The position numbers and the translations under genes are program-made. Below the pieces are notes generated by a model. The model did no database searches and had not been told where the DNA came from. It saw only the letters and a list, made by a program, of their open reading frames with translations. Shown piece by piece: positions 46,265 through 58,578 of a DNA stretch of 64,000 nucleotides (position 1 is the first letter of the stretch; each line of letters begins with the position of its first letter). The DNA comes from Endocalyx cinctus (taxonomy: Eukaryota; Ascomycota; Sordariomycetes; Amphisphaeriales; Apiosporaceae), in contig BCKC01000011.1 in assembly GCA_001600455.1 (NCBI GenBank), forward strand, positions 1,267,835-1,331,834, in the 5' to 3' direction.

Positions 46265-49200
46265 TTACAGTTGCTCAATGCTAGATAAAAGATGATCTAA
46301 CTGGCCAGGGTTGTGCTGAAGAACATCTATCAGCATCCTAGAGACCCCACTAAGTCTCCTTACCTTGACATCTTCTTCTAATTCCCTGGACTTCTTAGCG
46401 GCGACATCAAGTATCTTGCGTGGAATTCGAGCTAGTCTGGCAACGTTCAATCCATAGGATCGATGTGCCACGCCCTCGCCAACCTCGTATAGAAAAGTGA
46501 TCTCTTCGTCTCTTTCCCACTCATCATCCCCTCCCGGTTCTTCACTCTGATGTGTGCTACAGTCTGGCCGAGCGGCAGTGAAGCGCATGTGTGCATTGCG
46601 ACAGCGGCCTTGGAGACCATCAGCGACGCGTGCAAGGCTCTGATAGTGCGTTACGAAGAGGGTCAGGCAGCGGGTTTGTTCTACCACATGATTCAGAACG
46701 GCGTGGGCGATGGCGGTGCCATCGTGGGTACTGGTACCGCGGCCGAGCTCATCCAGAATGACAAGACTGCGGGGTGTCGCGGCGCGTAGGATGTGGGCTG
46801 TCTCGGAAACCTCGACCATGAAGGTACTTTCGCCGGCGAAGAGATTATCTCGTGCACCCATCCGGGTATAAATGGCGTCGGCAAGAGTCAAGGACATGGC
46901 TTCGGCCGGTACGTAGGAACCAATTTGAGCAAGCAAGACAAGGAGGGCGACGGCACGCACGAAGGAGGATTTCCCACCCATGTTGGGCCCGGTAATCAGA
47001 CACGCGAGGGGAGCCGGGGATGCGAGGGTAGTAGTGAAAGGTATATAAGACGTCGTCAGTGTCTGCTCAGCGACAGGGTGGCGACCCGAAGTTATGGAGA
47101 TGGTGGGAGAGGAGGCAGCCGGGAGGAAGGTTGGCTTGGAATAGCCTGGTAGTGCTGCAAGCTTAGAAAGGGATAAAAGGCAGTCTAATGTGGCGAGGGA
47201 AGAGACGGCATCGCGTAAAGATTGATAATCGGATGCTAAAGACTGCAGCAAGGCGGCGAAGGCGACGTCGCAAGCCGCCGAGAGAGCTTCTTTATGCTGG
47301 TCTCTCTCGGCAATGAGGCGGACGACGTCGGGTGTATGAAAACGGGAGACCTTCTTGGTGCCGCTAATCTTCAACCATGATGCCGGAACGTGCTTCAGGT
47401 CTGAATTTGATACCTCGATAAGGTACTCAATGCCAGCAACGGTCACATAGTGAACAGAATGCTTCTTGTTTAGTTTAGAAGCAGCTACTTCCCGATGAGC
47501 ATCTAGTTCTTGTTCAACAGATGCAATGCCCAGCTTATGTTCGGTAATGGCATCGGTCTCCTCACTTTCTCTGAAAAATGCGTACTTATCATCTGAGCGT
47601 GCAGCTTGCGAGTTAATGCGCTCTAGATGTGACAATACAATAGGTAAGATGGTATGCAGGGACACGATCGCGTTCGAGATGATCGTCGCTTTGAACCCAG
47701 CCTCAGATGGATCTTTGACGCGAGAAAATTCCATCGCAATTCTTTGAAGGGCTTGTAGCACTGCCAGAAGCTCTGGGCGGGTACACTTGCCATAATATAT
47801 TCGGATCAAGCTTCGTTCAAGATCAATTCTTACGCCTTTTAACAGAGTCTCAAGTTGTTCGACCTTAGCGGAGGACGCGTTTTCGAGCAATTCTTGTACA
47901 GCTGTAATTCTCTCGTCAAGGCGAAGATTGTCCAGTAGTGGACGACCGATCCATTTACGGAGGAGCCGCTGCCCAAATCTAGTTAAGGTCTTATCGACTG
48001 CCCAGAAAAGGCTCCCCTTTTCAGAATGGTCGGTTTGGTTCCGATATACTTCAAGGCTCTCCAAAGTCGTCCCATTTATAAGCATATGCTGGCGGGCACT
48101 AAAAGACTCGAAGTACCGGGTTAACTCAAAAATGTGCTCAAGACCATACTCCGTCAGATGTTTGATCATTGCAGATAAGCAAATAGTTACAAGCTCTGGG
48201 AGCTTCAAGACCTTTTCAAGAAGCACACCGGTCTGACCCGGCTCCGCGTTTTCTTTTACTTTGTCCGTATAAAATTGGGTGACGTGCGAGTAGGATTCAG
48301 CAGCAATTGTTTTTGATTTGGGGGTTCTTTCTACTCTGCATTTATCGCCAAAGACGTTGGTGGATGAACCGGAGAGGTGGCGTATTAACTTTTCACTAGC
48401 CTTTGAAAGCTCACCGACTATAAGAAATTCACATGGAGAAATGTGTAATAATCTCGTTTCGACCTCGCTCCTCATAAAGCCATCTTCGAAATGGTCGTAT
48501 ATTATATCACCGGTAGCGGGTTGTACAGCGATGATGCCGACATTGACTTTCTCATCTGTACCGGAGCCCTTCGCTTTCGTCTCCGTTATGCAAAGTAAAT
48601 AGCCGCCGGGCGACGGGCTGGAACCGTGCTGTTGATCAAGTTCACCGATATCATCGACATAGGTGCCTTTGGTGTAGACGTTGGTAAGCTTCCTCGTAAA
48701 GGGAGCATTCCGATTATCTCCCACTTTTTTGAGCGCGGCAGTTTCTATTTGACGAACAACTCCCACCTTGTGGCCCGCCGCAACCAGCCGTTTGGCATGG
48801 ACGGGGAGACGATGTACGGGGATGCTAGCACTTGCGAACCGGTCGAGATGAGCTTCCGAAGGATCTTCATCATACCTGAGCTTTCCTGGTATACAAACAA
48901 TGCTCAGCTCCTTGGCAGCAACGCGAGCATCTTCCCCAAAGAATTTAAACTTATAACCAACTTCCACGATTAACAAGGTATCCGTGTGATTTCTCTTGAT
49001 GTCAAGAAATTGTATCTCCATTGGCGTAAGTTTGCCCGTCTTAGCTCCTTTCTTTTTGTTCTTGTTTTGTGGGGGCGGCGGTTCATCTTCACCATCTTCC
49101 AAATCGATATCGTCGGGATGTTGTTGGTCTTCATCGTCACGTCCTGTAGCTGGCCGCTTGTTGCGAATCAAGCTATCTGGACGGCCAAGTTTTTGAACGA

Positions 49201-49624
49201 ACTTTCGATGGAGATCTTCCTTCTTGCGTAATTCAACATGATCATCCTGACCATCGCCTTCGTCAGATACAATTACTTCAAGCTCCGTTGGCTGTGAACT
49301 GCGACTCTGGGACGTATTTCCGTCATATAAATATTTATTCGTCCGAGAAGCGGTATTGGACGTATTCTTGGGATTAACAGAAGGGGTAATTGGAGAGGTG
49401 AGGTTAGACTTAGATTTTTTTCTAAGTGGTACAGGGGTAACGGTATTGACATCTTCCTCGGGAGGACGTTTTCGAGAAATTGAGGCGTCGAGAAGTTCTG
49501 ATGGTGACTGGGTTTGGTTTTGTGAATTTGTTTGATTGGGACTGTGAATGACCTTCGAGGTAGACTTGGGTGTGAAAAAGTTAGTTAATGACTGTTGTTT
49601 TTTGCCTTTGGATTGGCTAGCCAT
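46265..49624 (-). CDS. MSH3: DNA mismatch repair protein MSH3
   Basis: MutS-beta subunit that with MSH2 recognises insertion/deletion loops. Single exon, 1119 aa, normal length. N-terminal PCNA-interacting box QQSLTNFF (residues 10-17), then a disordered basic linker. The MutS domain I starts [16 protein letters not shown] and includes the MSH3-type [14 protein letters not shown] rather than the MSH6 Phe-X-Glu. Connector, lever and clamp regions follow. The ATPase has Walker [11 protein letters not shown] near residue 880 and Walker [16 protein letters not shown] near 955. Ends [11 protein letters not shown]. All catalytic residues look intact. Divergent from the Cus2-like gene. Confidence 0.97.
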   Translation of the reverse strand: MASQSKGKKQQSLTNFFTPKSTSKVIHSPNQTNSQNQTQSPSELLDASISRKRPPEEDVNTVTPVPLRKKSKSNLTSPITPSVNPKNTSNTASRTNKYLYDGNTSQSRSSQPTELEVIVSDEGDGQDDHVELRKKEDLHRKFVQKLGRPDSLIRNKRPATGRDDEDQQHPDDIDLEDGEDEPPPPQNKNKKKGAKTGKLTPMEIQFLDIKRNHTDTLLIVEVGYKFKFFGEDARVAAKELSIVCIPGKLRYDEDPSEAHLDRFASASIPVHRLPVHAKRLVAAGHKVGVVRQIETAALKKVGDNRNAPFTRKLTNVYTKGTYVDDIGELDQQHGSSPSPGGYLLCITETKAKGSGTDEKVNVGIIAVQPATGDIIYDHFEDGFMRSEVETRLLHISPCEFLIVGELSKASEKLIRHLSGSSTNVFGDKCRVERTPKSKTIAAESYSHVTQFYTDKVKENAEPGQTGVLLEKVLKLPELVTICLSAMIKHLTEYGLEHIFELTRYFESFSARQHMLINGTTLESLEVYRNQTDHSEKGSLFWAVDKTLTRFGQRLLRKWIGRPLLDNLRLDERITAVQELLENASSAKVEQLETLLKGVRIDLERSLIRIYYGKCTRPELLAVLQALQRIAMEFSRVKDPSEAGFKATIISNAIVSLHTILPIVLSHLERINSQAARSDDKYAFFRESEETDAITEHKLGIASVEQELDAHREVAASKLNKKHSVHYVTVAGIEYLIEVSNSDLKHVPASWLKISGTKKVSRFHTPDVVRLIAERDQHKEALSAACDVAFAALLQSLASDYQSLRDAVSSLATLDCLLSLSKLAALPGYSKPTFLPAASSPTISITSGRHPVAEQTLTTSYIPFTTTLASPAPLACLITGPNMGGKSSFVRAVALLVLLAQIGSYVPAEAMSLTLADAIYTRMGARDNLFAGESTFMVEVSETAHILRAATPRSLVILDELGRGTSTHDGTAIAHAVLNHVVEQTRCLTLFVTHYQSLARVADGLQGRCRNAHMRFTAARPDCSTHQSEEPGGDDEWERDEEITFLYEVGEGVAHRSYGLNVARLARIPRKILDVAAKKSRELEEDVKVRRLSGVSRMLIDVLQHNPGQLDHLLSSIEQL

Positions 49625-50037
49625 GATGGAAAGATATACGACGTCGAGGTCATTTACACTCAGAACTTATTGCAAGTAAAATGGATAGACGCTTTAGAGC
49701 TGATGGATGGATAGGTCGATCTCGCTAGTTATACGTACTGACGTTTAAATGGTAGGTAGTGACGCGTTTCAATATACGTACACGCGTTTAATGCATAAAT
49801 GCATATTATATTTAACTACTCCGTATCTTTTTATTGATTATAATCCTTAGATGAAACATTCTCATTACTCAATTCTGCCAGACTGCTCACTTTTGACAGA
49901 AAGGTTAGGAACATGACTTCTAAGAAATACAAAGGATCGCGTCAAGAAGAAAAAGAATAAATAAACAAATAATAATAGAGAGAGAGAGAGAGAGAGAGAT
50001 CAAAAGCGAAAAAAAGAGACGTAGATAATATTACATT
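49625..50037. promoter_or_regulatory. Divergent promoter region, MSH3 / Tat-SF1-like, with (GA)n
   Basis: 413 bp between divergent starts. A (GA)n tract at 49977-49999 lies about 40 nt upstream of the plus-strand ATG; such purine tracts are common near fungal transcription starts. Confidence 0.5.
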
Positions 50038-51276
50038 ATGGACGACCCAGAGACATCACAAACAATATCGGGTCTCTCTTTTCCTACCAATCCTCAACAA
50101 TTTGACACAGACGAGCGAATCTCCTTCTCCAAGCTTGACAATAAATACATCGCCGTACAAGATGACGGCACAGAATTCGAATGGGACGCGCAGCTGAAAC
50201 GTTGGATTCTCACCATAGACGAAGACCTTCTGGCTCAACAACAGTCAGCCTACGGCGTTGGTGACAACGATACTGTTGGGGATAGCTATAGCAAGAAGCG
50301 GAAAAATAACGGCCGAGAAGACCATTCTATTAAAGGAAACCGTCAATCAAAGAAGCAGAGACAACAGAAACAGCCCCCTCAGCCGCGCCAGAATACTGCC
50401 ATATATGTGACCGGTCTGCCGCTAGATGTCACAGTGGACGAGGTACAAGAGGCATTCTCGCGGAAATGCGGCGTCATCGCCGAAGAGATTGATAGTGGTC
50501 GACCGCGAATCAAGCTGTACACTGATGACAAGGGCAACTTCAAAGGCGACGCCCTGGTTGTCTTCTTCAAGCCTCAAAGCGTTGACATGGCCATAATGCT
50601 ACTCGACGATACAGATTTTCGGTATACCTCGTCGGGACTGTCGAGTGGCCGCATGCGCGTCCAGGCCGCCGACGCGAGCTATAAGAAAACGCACTACGAC
50701 AAGGAGGGAGGCAGGGATGAACAGAGTCGGGAAGGCACCGGTCTCGGTACAAAGGACGAAAATGAAAATGACGGAGGAGCTCTTAGCAACAACGGCTCAA
50801 GTACCTTTACGAAGCCTCGAGACAAGGCCCGTGAACAGGATAAGCAGAAAATAATCAAGAGGACCCAGAAGTTAGACGCCAAGTTAGCCGACTGGGATGA
50901 TGACGATCCTTACGGAGGACAGCTCGAGACAAACCTGCGCCGCGACCGACTCGTCATCCTACGACACATGTTCACCTTGAAAGAACTGGACGAGGACCCC
51001 GCGGCGATGCTTGAAATTAAGGAGGATATACGAGAGGAGTGCTCCAAGCTGGGGACCGTCACTAACGTCGTCTTGTATGACCTAGAGGAGGACGGCGTAG
51101 CCAGCGTAAAATTTAAGACGGCCGACGCCGCCGATGCTTGCGTGAATCTCATGGATGGCCGCGCCTTCGACGGCCGCACCGTGAGGGCTACCATTGCTAC
51201 TGGCAAGGAGAAATTTCGGAAATCCAGCAAGAAGCAGGAAGAAGATAACGATGATGACCACGATGATAGTGGTTGA
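50038..51276 (+). CDS. CUS2: Tat-SF1 / Cus2-type U2 snRNP splicing factor
   Basis: Nuclear RNA-binding protein of 412 aa that in yeast (Cus2) and human (HTATSF1) helps U2 snRNP assemble with SF3b1. Layout: acidic N-terminus with a short DEFEWDAQLKRWIL-like segment (here TEFEWDAQLKRWIL), a basic KKRKNN/KKQRQQK region, RRM1 from about residue 122 (IYVTGLPLDVTVDE ... GDALVVFFKP), and a second RRM of UHM type from about residue 310 (RLVILRHMFTLKEL ... DGVASVKFKTADAADACVNLMDGRAFDGR). The tail is acidic (DDDHDDSG). Single exon. Symbol given by family; orthology to Cus2 is inferred. Confidence 0.92.
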   Translation: MDDPETSQTISGLSFPTNPQQFDTDERISFSKLDNKYIAVQDDGTEFEWDAQLKRWILTIDEDLLAQQQSAYGVGDNDTVGDSYSKKRKNNGREDHSIKGNRQSKKQRQQKQPPQPRQNTAIYVTGLPLDVTVDEVQEAFSRKCGVIAEEIDSGRPRIKLYTDDKGNFKGDALVVFFKPQSVDMAIMLLDDTDFRYTSSGLSSGRMRVQAADASYKKTHYDKEGGRDEQSREGTGLGTKDENENDGGALSNNGSSTFTKPRDKAREQDKQKIIKRTQKLDAKLADWDDDDPYGGQLETNLRRDRLVILRHMFTLKELDEDPAAMLEIKEDIREECSKLGTVTNVVLYDLEEDGVASVKFKTADAADACVNLMDGRAFDGRTVRATIATGKEKFRKSSKKQEEDNDDDHDDSG

Positions 51277-52076
51277 CATGGGAATTCTTACGACGTTCTT
51301 CAATGACATCGTGTGCCCCCCGAGTTAACAGGCGCGTCTCTGTCGCCGGAAATGGAGGAAATTCATGGACAAAGTGAAGGGGTACATGTTAATCTCTGTA
51401 TCTGGAAATTCTGAACAAGGCGAGCGTGGCACCATTTGCCGTCATCTTCGATGGGTCTATGGACATTTGCGCCTGCATATATACATGCGAATGAAGATGA
51501 ACCCCCCACCCGAAGGGACAGTTCTTCGTATTGGAAGCAGCAAGATACGGGATAATATATCTTACATAAGCCGTCTGGTCATTAGCATACTTGAGTATCA
51601 TTAGGAGATGCCGGCTCGGTTCGTTTATGTATCATACCTACCTGGTATGTATCTGTTGCACATAGATTATTATTACACCGTCATCACAAGACATGCCTAG
51701 TTACGGTTGATTTAGAGAGGAGGTGACACCTTCTCACCAACATTAAATTGCGATCGGTTTAATGGATCGGGAAACACCAACCAATACCTTCCAGCTTATC
51801 AGATCACACTACTTGATTATATCGCAAACATATTTTCTCCGTATGTGCCCTATATTCATGTCATTACGTAAACCTTGAAAATATATTTTACAAGTAATAT
51901 GTACCCAACGCCCAGTATAGTCTTCATCGAGCAGCCAACGCCAGTACCGACCGGAACATATGCCCGAAATGCATTCATATACAAAGCGGGCTTACTACAA
52001 GCCCAGCCAGCCCTTGTCATATCTATTTAGTCATTCCTTTTCATTAAGATAGCCATATCTGTTCCCTCCTTTTTCC
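51277..52076. other. Convergent spacer, no gene seen
   Basis: 3' ends of the Cus2-like and DUF3405 genes. Short ORFs have no coding character. Confidence 0.55.
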
Positions 52077-54707
52077 TTATGCTCCTGGATCAGACTCGGG
52101 TATTTCGTTCGAAATCTCCACATCTGGTGGAACTTCTACAGGAAGTACTACTTCCTTTATCGGGTGTAGTAGCATCGGTGGCAAGCACATCCGCCCCTCG
52201 CCGCCGCGCATCTGGCTGACGCTTGAGCCGTTCTTTGTCTCGTCCACCGTCAGCTCGAATTCTTCACCGCCATCTTCATCGACCTTCAGGCCGAGCCATC
52301 TCCGGTACAACTTTGGTGCGAATTCGGAGTTATAGAACCAAGTGAGCCCGAGGAGGTTGTGTTCGCGGTCTCCGTAAACAGAAGTACGCGAACCGCCACT
52401 CGCCCCGTTTTTGCCGTTGTTCAGAGTCTGTGCAAAAATCTGGGTAGGCCATTCCCGATCGACGTATAACGGATGCGGTACGTATACGGCTTTGTAACCG
52501 TGCTGTAAAGCCACGGTTCCAGGCCACATCTCGGGAAATGCGTGGTGTTTCAGAAAAGCCGTTTCCTTGTGCATGCTTCTAAGGAGGCGACGCGACATAC
52601 GCGAAGCCGTGATGATTTGCGCCCGGCGGGGGGGCATTGTAGTACCATCTGATGTGTTGTAACCGGTTATATCTTTGGCTAACCCCCAAGTTGTTCCTTC
52701 AGGATCAAACATGGGATTAAAAGTGATGTAGTCAGGCTCTTCATCGACTCCCCACGCATACTTATCCTTCTCGTAGGTCGTTGGTGGAACTGGGTCGTTC
52801 TCCGGTTCAAACCAATCCTTGGGGTCTTGAGCACGCTCCGGGCCCCAGATGATCTTGTCGCCATGTTTCGCGGCGGACTGCTTATCCGTTCCAGGAATGC
52901 CGTTCCAAACGTTATCGGCACCGGGAGTACCCATCTCGGCTTGGACCCGCGCCATCTGCTTGAAGTCTTCCCAGGTACCGTGGACTGATGGCAGATAGAA
53001 TCTAGCATTACGTTCCCAAAGCCCCTTTCTTGGCTGCTCCTTGCTCCATTTCTCTATTTTCCTAAACAGATCATAATAGTGGCCGGTATAACGTATGTCC
53101 ATCTCCCACTGCCAAAAATAATCGTACTCGGGATGCTGATAGGCGAAATATTGCATACCCATTTGCAAGCCTCGGTAAACACCATGAACAGGCAAATCAG
53201 GGCCACGTGCAAAGAGGTCGTAGATGCCTTGGTAGAGGGCCAACATTTGGGTCTCGGTCCATAAAGTGACGAGGCTTCGGAACTCGGCCGGGATTGATTC
53301 TTCGATGCGTCGGTGGTACGTATCCGAATCAGCCCAGATGGGAAAATGCGCGTCGTCCTTCACTTGAACGAGTAGATGGACATCATAACGCCCACCAGAG
53401 GCCAGAGCGAGCTCGGTAATCAATGATCGAAGGTTCATCACGTCCTCCTCTCTCCATAGATATTCGTCCCAACAGCGCACAACGACCGCTGTCCTAGGCA
53501 GGCGGTTCTCGGCATCCTCTTCAGCAGGCGAACTTTCTGATTTCTCATCGGTCCCGGCGTTGGCAGGAGATTCGAGTGGTTTGTCAAGAGTATCATCTCG
53601 CGTAGCAAGGTTCGCTCCGTAACTTTCGTCGTCTACGTAAAAACCGTGGGCGAAAGACTGCTTAGGGGGGAGAGGCTTGAACCGAGCAGCGTTAGATTGA
53701 TAGCAACGCCGTTGAGCATCAGCCCAATTCATACTCGTCCAATCAACAGGCGCAATTTTCTCCCATGTTGATTCAGCACCTTCTTTCTCGCCGTTTTCTC
53801 CGGTGCCCAAACCTCCGGTCCTTTTGGAGTAGCCGAAGCCGTAGGGACTGTATCTTCCGTAGCGCTCATAGCATATGTCTTCTGGGAGATCTAAGAGTTC
53901 ATAGGAGCCCAGAACAGGATCCGGGAAGCCATTGGGTCGTCCTTCATAGTACCGAATAGGAGGAACTCGGATCTGTCCTGCTTTGTCGATAAAGCACTCG
54001 CGTATTTCTTCGGGCGCAGTTTTGAAGGTACTCCGAGGATGGTTGAAGAATTCTTTACTAGCAGGAACAGATCGTTCTGAAATCTTGCTCCCCTCAACCA
54101 CTTTGAAGTCAATCTCCGGGTCAGCCTTGATAACATATTCTAGCTTGTCCAGAGGCACTTCATCTTTGGGGCGGGGATATTCGGGTTTGTTCTGGGCGAA
54201 CTGGACGAGGTTCCGGACACCGCCATAATACCTCGTCAGAGGCTCGAAGGACTCCCATATATGAGGAGACGAAGGGGACTTTCCAACCCTGCCCGCGGCA
54301 ATGGATCTGTTCTCGTTTTGGCTCGCGCGTATCAAGCTCAAAATCATGATAAATATCAGGGAAATCAGGCCAAGGCAGAGATAACGGATGACCTTGTTGG
54401 GGAGACGTGGAAACAGGGGCCGACCTGAGGCTCTAGTAACAGGAAATCTAGGACGTTTCGGTAATATAGGTTGGGCTAATATCGCCGACGAACTCGAGGT
54501 CTGACGTGTGCTCGGGGTCGAGTTGATCGAGTATGGATCGTCATCGTCATCGTCATCATCGTCGTCGTCGCCTTCATCATCGTAGTCAGATTCGTCATAT
54601 GTTTCAGTAGAGTGTCGTTCCTTGGCTGGAGTTAAACTCTCATAGACGGGCAATGTGGATTTTCGGCCATTGCGAGACCGTATGGGATTCCAAGAGGATA
54701 TACCCAT
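52077..54707 (-). CDS. DUF3405-family type II membrane protein
   Basis: Single-exon protein of 876 aa. Cytoplasmic N-terminus with an acidic run (11 consecutive Asp near residues 50-60), then one transmembrane anchor (YLCLGLISLIFIMILSLI, about residues 110-127), then a large lumenal domain. Conserved DUF3405 blocks: RTAVVVRCWDEYLWREEDVMNLRSL-type start, SLVTLWTETQMLALY, YFAYQHPEYDYFWQWEMDIR, and HHAFPEMWPGTVALQHGYK. The fold and the EMDIR motif are reminiscent of Golgi glycosyltransferases, but no activity is established. Probably resides in the secretory pathway. Ends EIPESDPGA. Confidence 0.9.
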   Translation of the reverse strand: MGISSWNPIRSRNGRKSTLPVYESLTPAKERHSTETYDESDYDDEGDDDDDDDDDDDPYSINSTPSTRQTSSSSAILAQPILPKRPRFPVTRASGRPLFPRLPNKVIRYLCLGLISLIFIMILSLIRASQNENRSIAAGRVGKSPSSPHIWESFEPLTRYYGGVRNLVQFAQNKPEYPRPKDEVPLDKLEYVIKADPEIDFKVVEGSKISERSVPASKEFFNHPRSTFKTAPEEIRECFIDKAGQIRVPPIRYYEGRPNGFPDPVLGSYELLDLPEDICYERYGRYSPYGFGYSKRTGGLGTGENGEKEGAESTWEKIAPVDWTSMNWADAQRRCYQSNAARFKPLPPKQSFAHGFYVDDESYGANLATRDDTLDKPLESPANAGTDEKSESSPAEEDAENRLPRTAVVVRCWDEYLWREEDVMNLRSLITELALASGGRYDVHLLVQVKDDAHFPIWADSDTYHRRIEESIPAEFRSLVTLWTETQMLALYQGIYDLFARGPDLPVHGVYRGLQMGMQYFAYQHPEYDYFWQWEMDIRYTGHYYDLFRKIEKWSKEQPRKGLWERNARFYLPSVHGTWEDFKQMARVQAEMGTPGADNVWNGIPGTDKQSAAKHGDKIIWGPERAQDPKDWFEPENDPVPPTTYEKDKYAWGVDEEPDYITFNPMFDPEGTTWGLAKDITGYNTSDGTTMPPRRAQIITASRMSRRLLRSMHKETAFLKHHAFPEMWPGTVALQHGYKAVYVPHPLYVDREWPTQIFAQTLNNGKNGASGGSRTSVYGDREHNLLGLTWFYNSEFAPKLYRRWLGLKVDEDGGEEFELTVDETKNGSSVSQMRGGEGRMCLPPMLLHPIKEVVLPVEVPPDVEISNEIPESDPGA

Positions 54708-56801
54708 GATATATCGGTTTAACCTGGCTAAATTACTAGAGGTAGGTAATTCAAGTTAAATTATGTGAGAAACAAATATTGTTATTTGAAAATGCACACA
54801 TTAAACCAATGACGAAACCGTTCATATGTGTCTCACGGCTCTTGGACTAGTGAGTAAATGGTAAATGATGATAAGAGGAAAAGGTCTAGAAAGAAACTAT
54901 TAAGTATAAACAATATTGTATAAAAATGGCCGTACACTACAGTAAGGGCATGGCATTTAATTACAAAGTACGGAGTATATGTATACTACATAACGTACAT
55001 ACAGTATGTAGCGTACAACGGGTATTTATTATTGTTATTATCTTTTAACCTCAACCTTGTTTTGGAGGTTGTATGTTATATTATGCCCCACTGATAAACT
55101 TTGTGTACTGTAAATCCATGGATATATACTACCTAGGTACCTAGGTACCTAAGTACTTAGGGTATAGGCTACAGTACACTGTACAGTAGTTGGTTAGGTA
55201 GTATGTATAGTGCTAGGTACGTACTACACTACCGTAGATACTACCGTAGGTCGTATAGTAGATCCACGGATACTATTCTATATCGGTCTAGGGGGTAGAT
55301 AATCATTATATACCTACCTTAGGTAGATATGTAGTTAGGTACTTATGTACCTATGCGATTACTGTGCAAGCTGAGAGTAAAATACTGTACTACTGTATAC
55401 GTCACCTCTCCAGTCAGCGCCAGTAAACCATCACCTAGCAACCAAGCTAAAACTTAGCCGAATTAGGTATAACCCTTTCATCGTTTACGGTATCATATCA
55501 ACCGTACGTAGAGAATGACGCACGGTAGTAGTAGTGGTAACAGTTTTTGTTTGGACTGCTGCATATCCATATGGATACATACTTAGGTACACTGCATACT
55601 CAAGTTGGGTTCTGTCCATTCATCGATAATGAATATCCCTTTTTGTGTCATAGTGACCAAATGCATGTGATCAACACGACACCTTACCCTTCTCTGCCAA
55701 ATTAGAGAAAGGGTAAAACTTTACGTAGTCAACGGTGAAGGCGTTGGTCTTCTTGGCCTCGGTGAACCACCGAACCGGACTTGCAGCACAAATGCTCTCC
55801 AACTTCGTTCTTAGTTGCCAGTACAATCATGCCAACATACGTACAGTACTTACTTAGTTCCTGTCAACGTATCAACTCCTTATTGAACAAATAATGCTGA
55901 ATCGGGCACCTTGTTGCATCTGACATACGATGTCAATTAATCCGGCCCACCTTACTGTTCTCTTCATCCTATCCGAAGTAGGGACATCGAAAGGCTCATG
56001 ATATCTTTCCTCCCTCCAATTCGCAGTCTTTTCTCCCGCCTACTCTTGTGATGAGGCATCTTACCTCTCACCTTCCGCCTCTCGCCTCCCGCCTCCGATC
56101 CCGGCTCAAACCCGTCTCGAGGACTAGTCAAAAGAACCAGACAACCTAATTGACATATATGTATTATCATTCAGCCCAGCCAGGTCTTTATAGTGTCTGG
56201 CCAGTCATATCGGATATGCTGTCAATTTTTGTTGTCATTTGACATCTGCACCTCCCTTCCCTTGTTCTTTGTAGCAAGTTCCCAGGCGTATGATCTTTCC
56301 CCCCCTCCCCCTCTCTTCTCCTTCTTTCCTCCTTTTTAGCCCCGAACCTTCTCTACGTATGTATGAATACTGGGGACACGGGGAAGCTTCCGAGACAAAT
56401 ACAGTAACACGGGCAAGTCTTGCATAAGTGAAATGTTAAAACGGTTGGCTCATCATCTGATTCACTGAGCTGGCCATCAGTCGGGTTTCCTATTTATTCT
56501 GTCTACTCGAGGGTTAATACCGTCGAACCCTGAGCTGTCCATAATCCGCTTCTGATAAATTTTTGCAGAAGGACCCCGAGTATATTGCATCCTGCCTCCC
56601 TCGCTGGTTTGTATACTAAAGCTCACTCTTCCAAAGTTATGACTGACGCGTATTTACTTCGCCCCTTTTCCTGAAAACCCAATGTTTGTGAACCTCGTCT
56701 ATATACTTACTAAATAATTCCTTATTACGTTGCTTTCTGCAAACTCTTCTATTTTCCTTCTGAAGCTTTCTAAAGCATTCCTCGCCCTACGTCCGGAAAT
56801 A
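54708..56801. other. Long divergent intergenic region
   Basis: 2.1 kb between divergent genes, including the repeat island below and C/T-rich sequence (56300-56340) near the plus-strand gene. No gene seen. Confidence 0.55.
55128..55350. repeat. CCTAGGTA microrepeat island
   Basis: ACCTAGGTACCTAGGTACC followed by looser GTAGGTA/TACCTA words. Confidence 0.8.
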
Positions 56802-57905
56802 ATGTCTAGTTTAGTTGTGAAGACAAGTTCAGCTGCCTCTTCCTCCATTATCAAGTCGTCCAATAATAAAAACGAAGATACATTTCACGTCAACGTATTG
56901 ATCCGTCAAAATCCCATGTCGGTGACTCTGGATGGGCCTATCCTCCTCAGTCTCACCGCCGCCTTAATATTGAGCGTCCACTTGGCTGAGCCCGTCATTG
57001 TCGCCTTCCTTATCGGCACACTCACCGTTCTGCTGTTCGTCCACAACGACTACCAGAACTATCTCAACCTAGGCCCTGGTGGAACCCCATCAACCTTCTC
57101 GGGATATTTGCGAATTAACTGGCTTAAGCTATGGGCCCTGCGTGATCCTCTGCGACCTCTTCCTCCGGACCCAACTATACAACCGGCCTCCGGGATTCTG
57201 CGTCGGACGCCTCTCCCATACCGATGTGGCCCGCGTCCGCGCGTCGTAGGTATCGCGCCCCAGCGGCAGGTCAATCAATTTGGCTCGCGCGAGTGTCATC
57301 TTCTCCTGCGCCAGATCATCGAAACGCACGGCCATCAATTCTCGGACGAGGTTGGCGTGGGTACGTCATGTTTCGAAAAGCACGGCACCGGCCTCTTCTC
57401 CCTTTACCCCTTTAATAAGACTGTGAGTACCGAAAGCTTTTATACCTATAGTTCTTTTGTTCATTTCCCAGGGCTACTTTAAGCTTTATGCCGGTATATA
57501 TCGAACTCTTATGCTGGAGTTTTCGTCTAGAATATTCTACTTTTTTTTTTAAATCTTTTTTTTTTTTTTATGTACTAAATTACAGTGCTTTTGCGTGTTT
57601 AGTGCCAAGGAGAGATCTGTCATGTCCACGATTCCGAGTACTCCTTACACATGAATCTACACCCAGACGATGTGCATGAAGTGCTCGAGAAAGGTTGGGG
57701 CCAGCGTCATCCCCTGACAAGCCGTGCCCCATTTAAGATGCCTGTTCCACGACAGTTCACCATGATTTATGCCCCTCGTTCGATGGCCGAGCTCAAGGTT
57801 GTGTGCCGGATCATCGAGGCCGCCGGCTATTGGGTGACTGGGAAAGAGATGAAACTGGATATGCTCGGAGAAGTAGAATACCAAGGGGATGTGGAGAGTT
57901 TTTGA
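56802..57905 (+). CDS. Luciferase-domain (DUF5519) protein with N-terminal membrane segment
   Basis: Two exons, 56802-57422 and 57603-57905 (donor GTGAGT, acceptor TTTAG), 307 aa, starting MSSLVVKTSSAASS. A hydrophobic hairpin (ILLSLTAALILSVHLAEPVI ... FLIGTLTVLLFV) precedes a soluble domain. The C-terminal exon carries the conserved DUF5519 run: CQGEICHVHDSEYSLHMNL, EVLEKGWGQRHPLT, MIYAPRSMAELKVV and AAGYWVTG. Despite the family name no light-emitting role is implied. The family is widespread in ascomycetes and its function is unknown. The in-frame TTG further upstream is ignored in favour of the first ATG. Confidence 0.87.
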
Positions 57906-58578
57906 TGCTCTTTTTCTTTATATATATAAAAAAGAAGAAAGACAGCAGGAAGATTGGGACTGTAGTTTACTTGAAACGGAGGATGAAGAAAACAATCACG
58001 CCCTGAAGTGAAAAGAATGAATAATACGGAAACGGAGTGGGCGCATAAAAATAGATTTAAATAGTTAAGCTGTATTATATTATATAATGACCTTCAAGAC
58101 TGAATTCGTATTAAGGAGGCATTTAGATAGGGTCAATGATAGGACCAAGTTTATAACTACTGTTCTTTATTTGTATGTAACATCTGGATTGTTATATCTA
58201 TATCTCACACGCCTTCAGCTTATTTTTTGACATACAATACATTATTGTATTATCTAATTCCACTTTCTCCGTTATTTTGTTGAAGGTATCTAAAACCACC
58301 TACGGAATACGGTTAAAACGCCCCCACGAAAGCTCAGATACACCGGTGTTGTTGAAAATGTGCCCGCCAAAGTGAAAGGAAGAAGAAACTGGTGAAAAGG
58401 TAATGAAAGACTACAAGGCCCATATTGTTTAGGTAGTAAATACTTAGATTGGCCGGTATGACTTGTCTTACGTCGAATGACGCGAGGGGAGTGAAGAATA
58501 CTAGAAGACAAGGTGAACCGGCTCTTACGTGTAGCTCCCGCGGAGTGTGTTTTTTTTTTTTAAGGGAAAAAAAAAATA
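57906..58578. other. Convergent spacer, no gene seen
   Basis: AT-rich 3' flanks of the luciferase-domain gene and GCV1. Confidence 0.55.

Noticed and set aside
57059..57338. Arg/Gly-rich minus-strand ORFs opposite the luciferase-domain gene
   Set aside because: Shadows of the plus-strand exon, which carries the recognised domain in its continuation.
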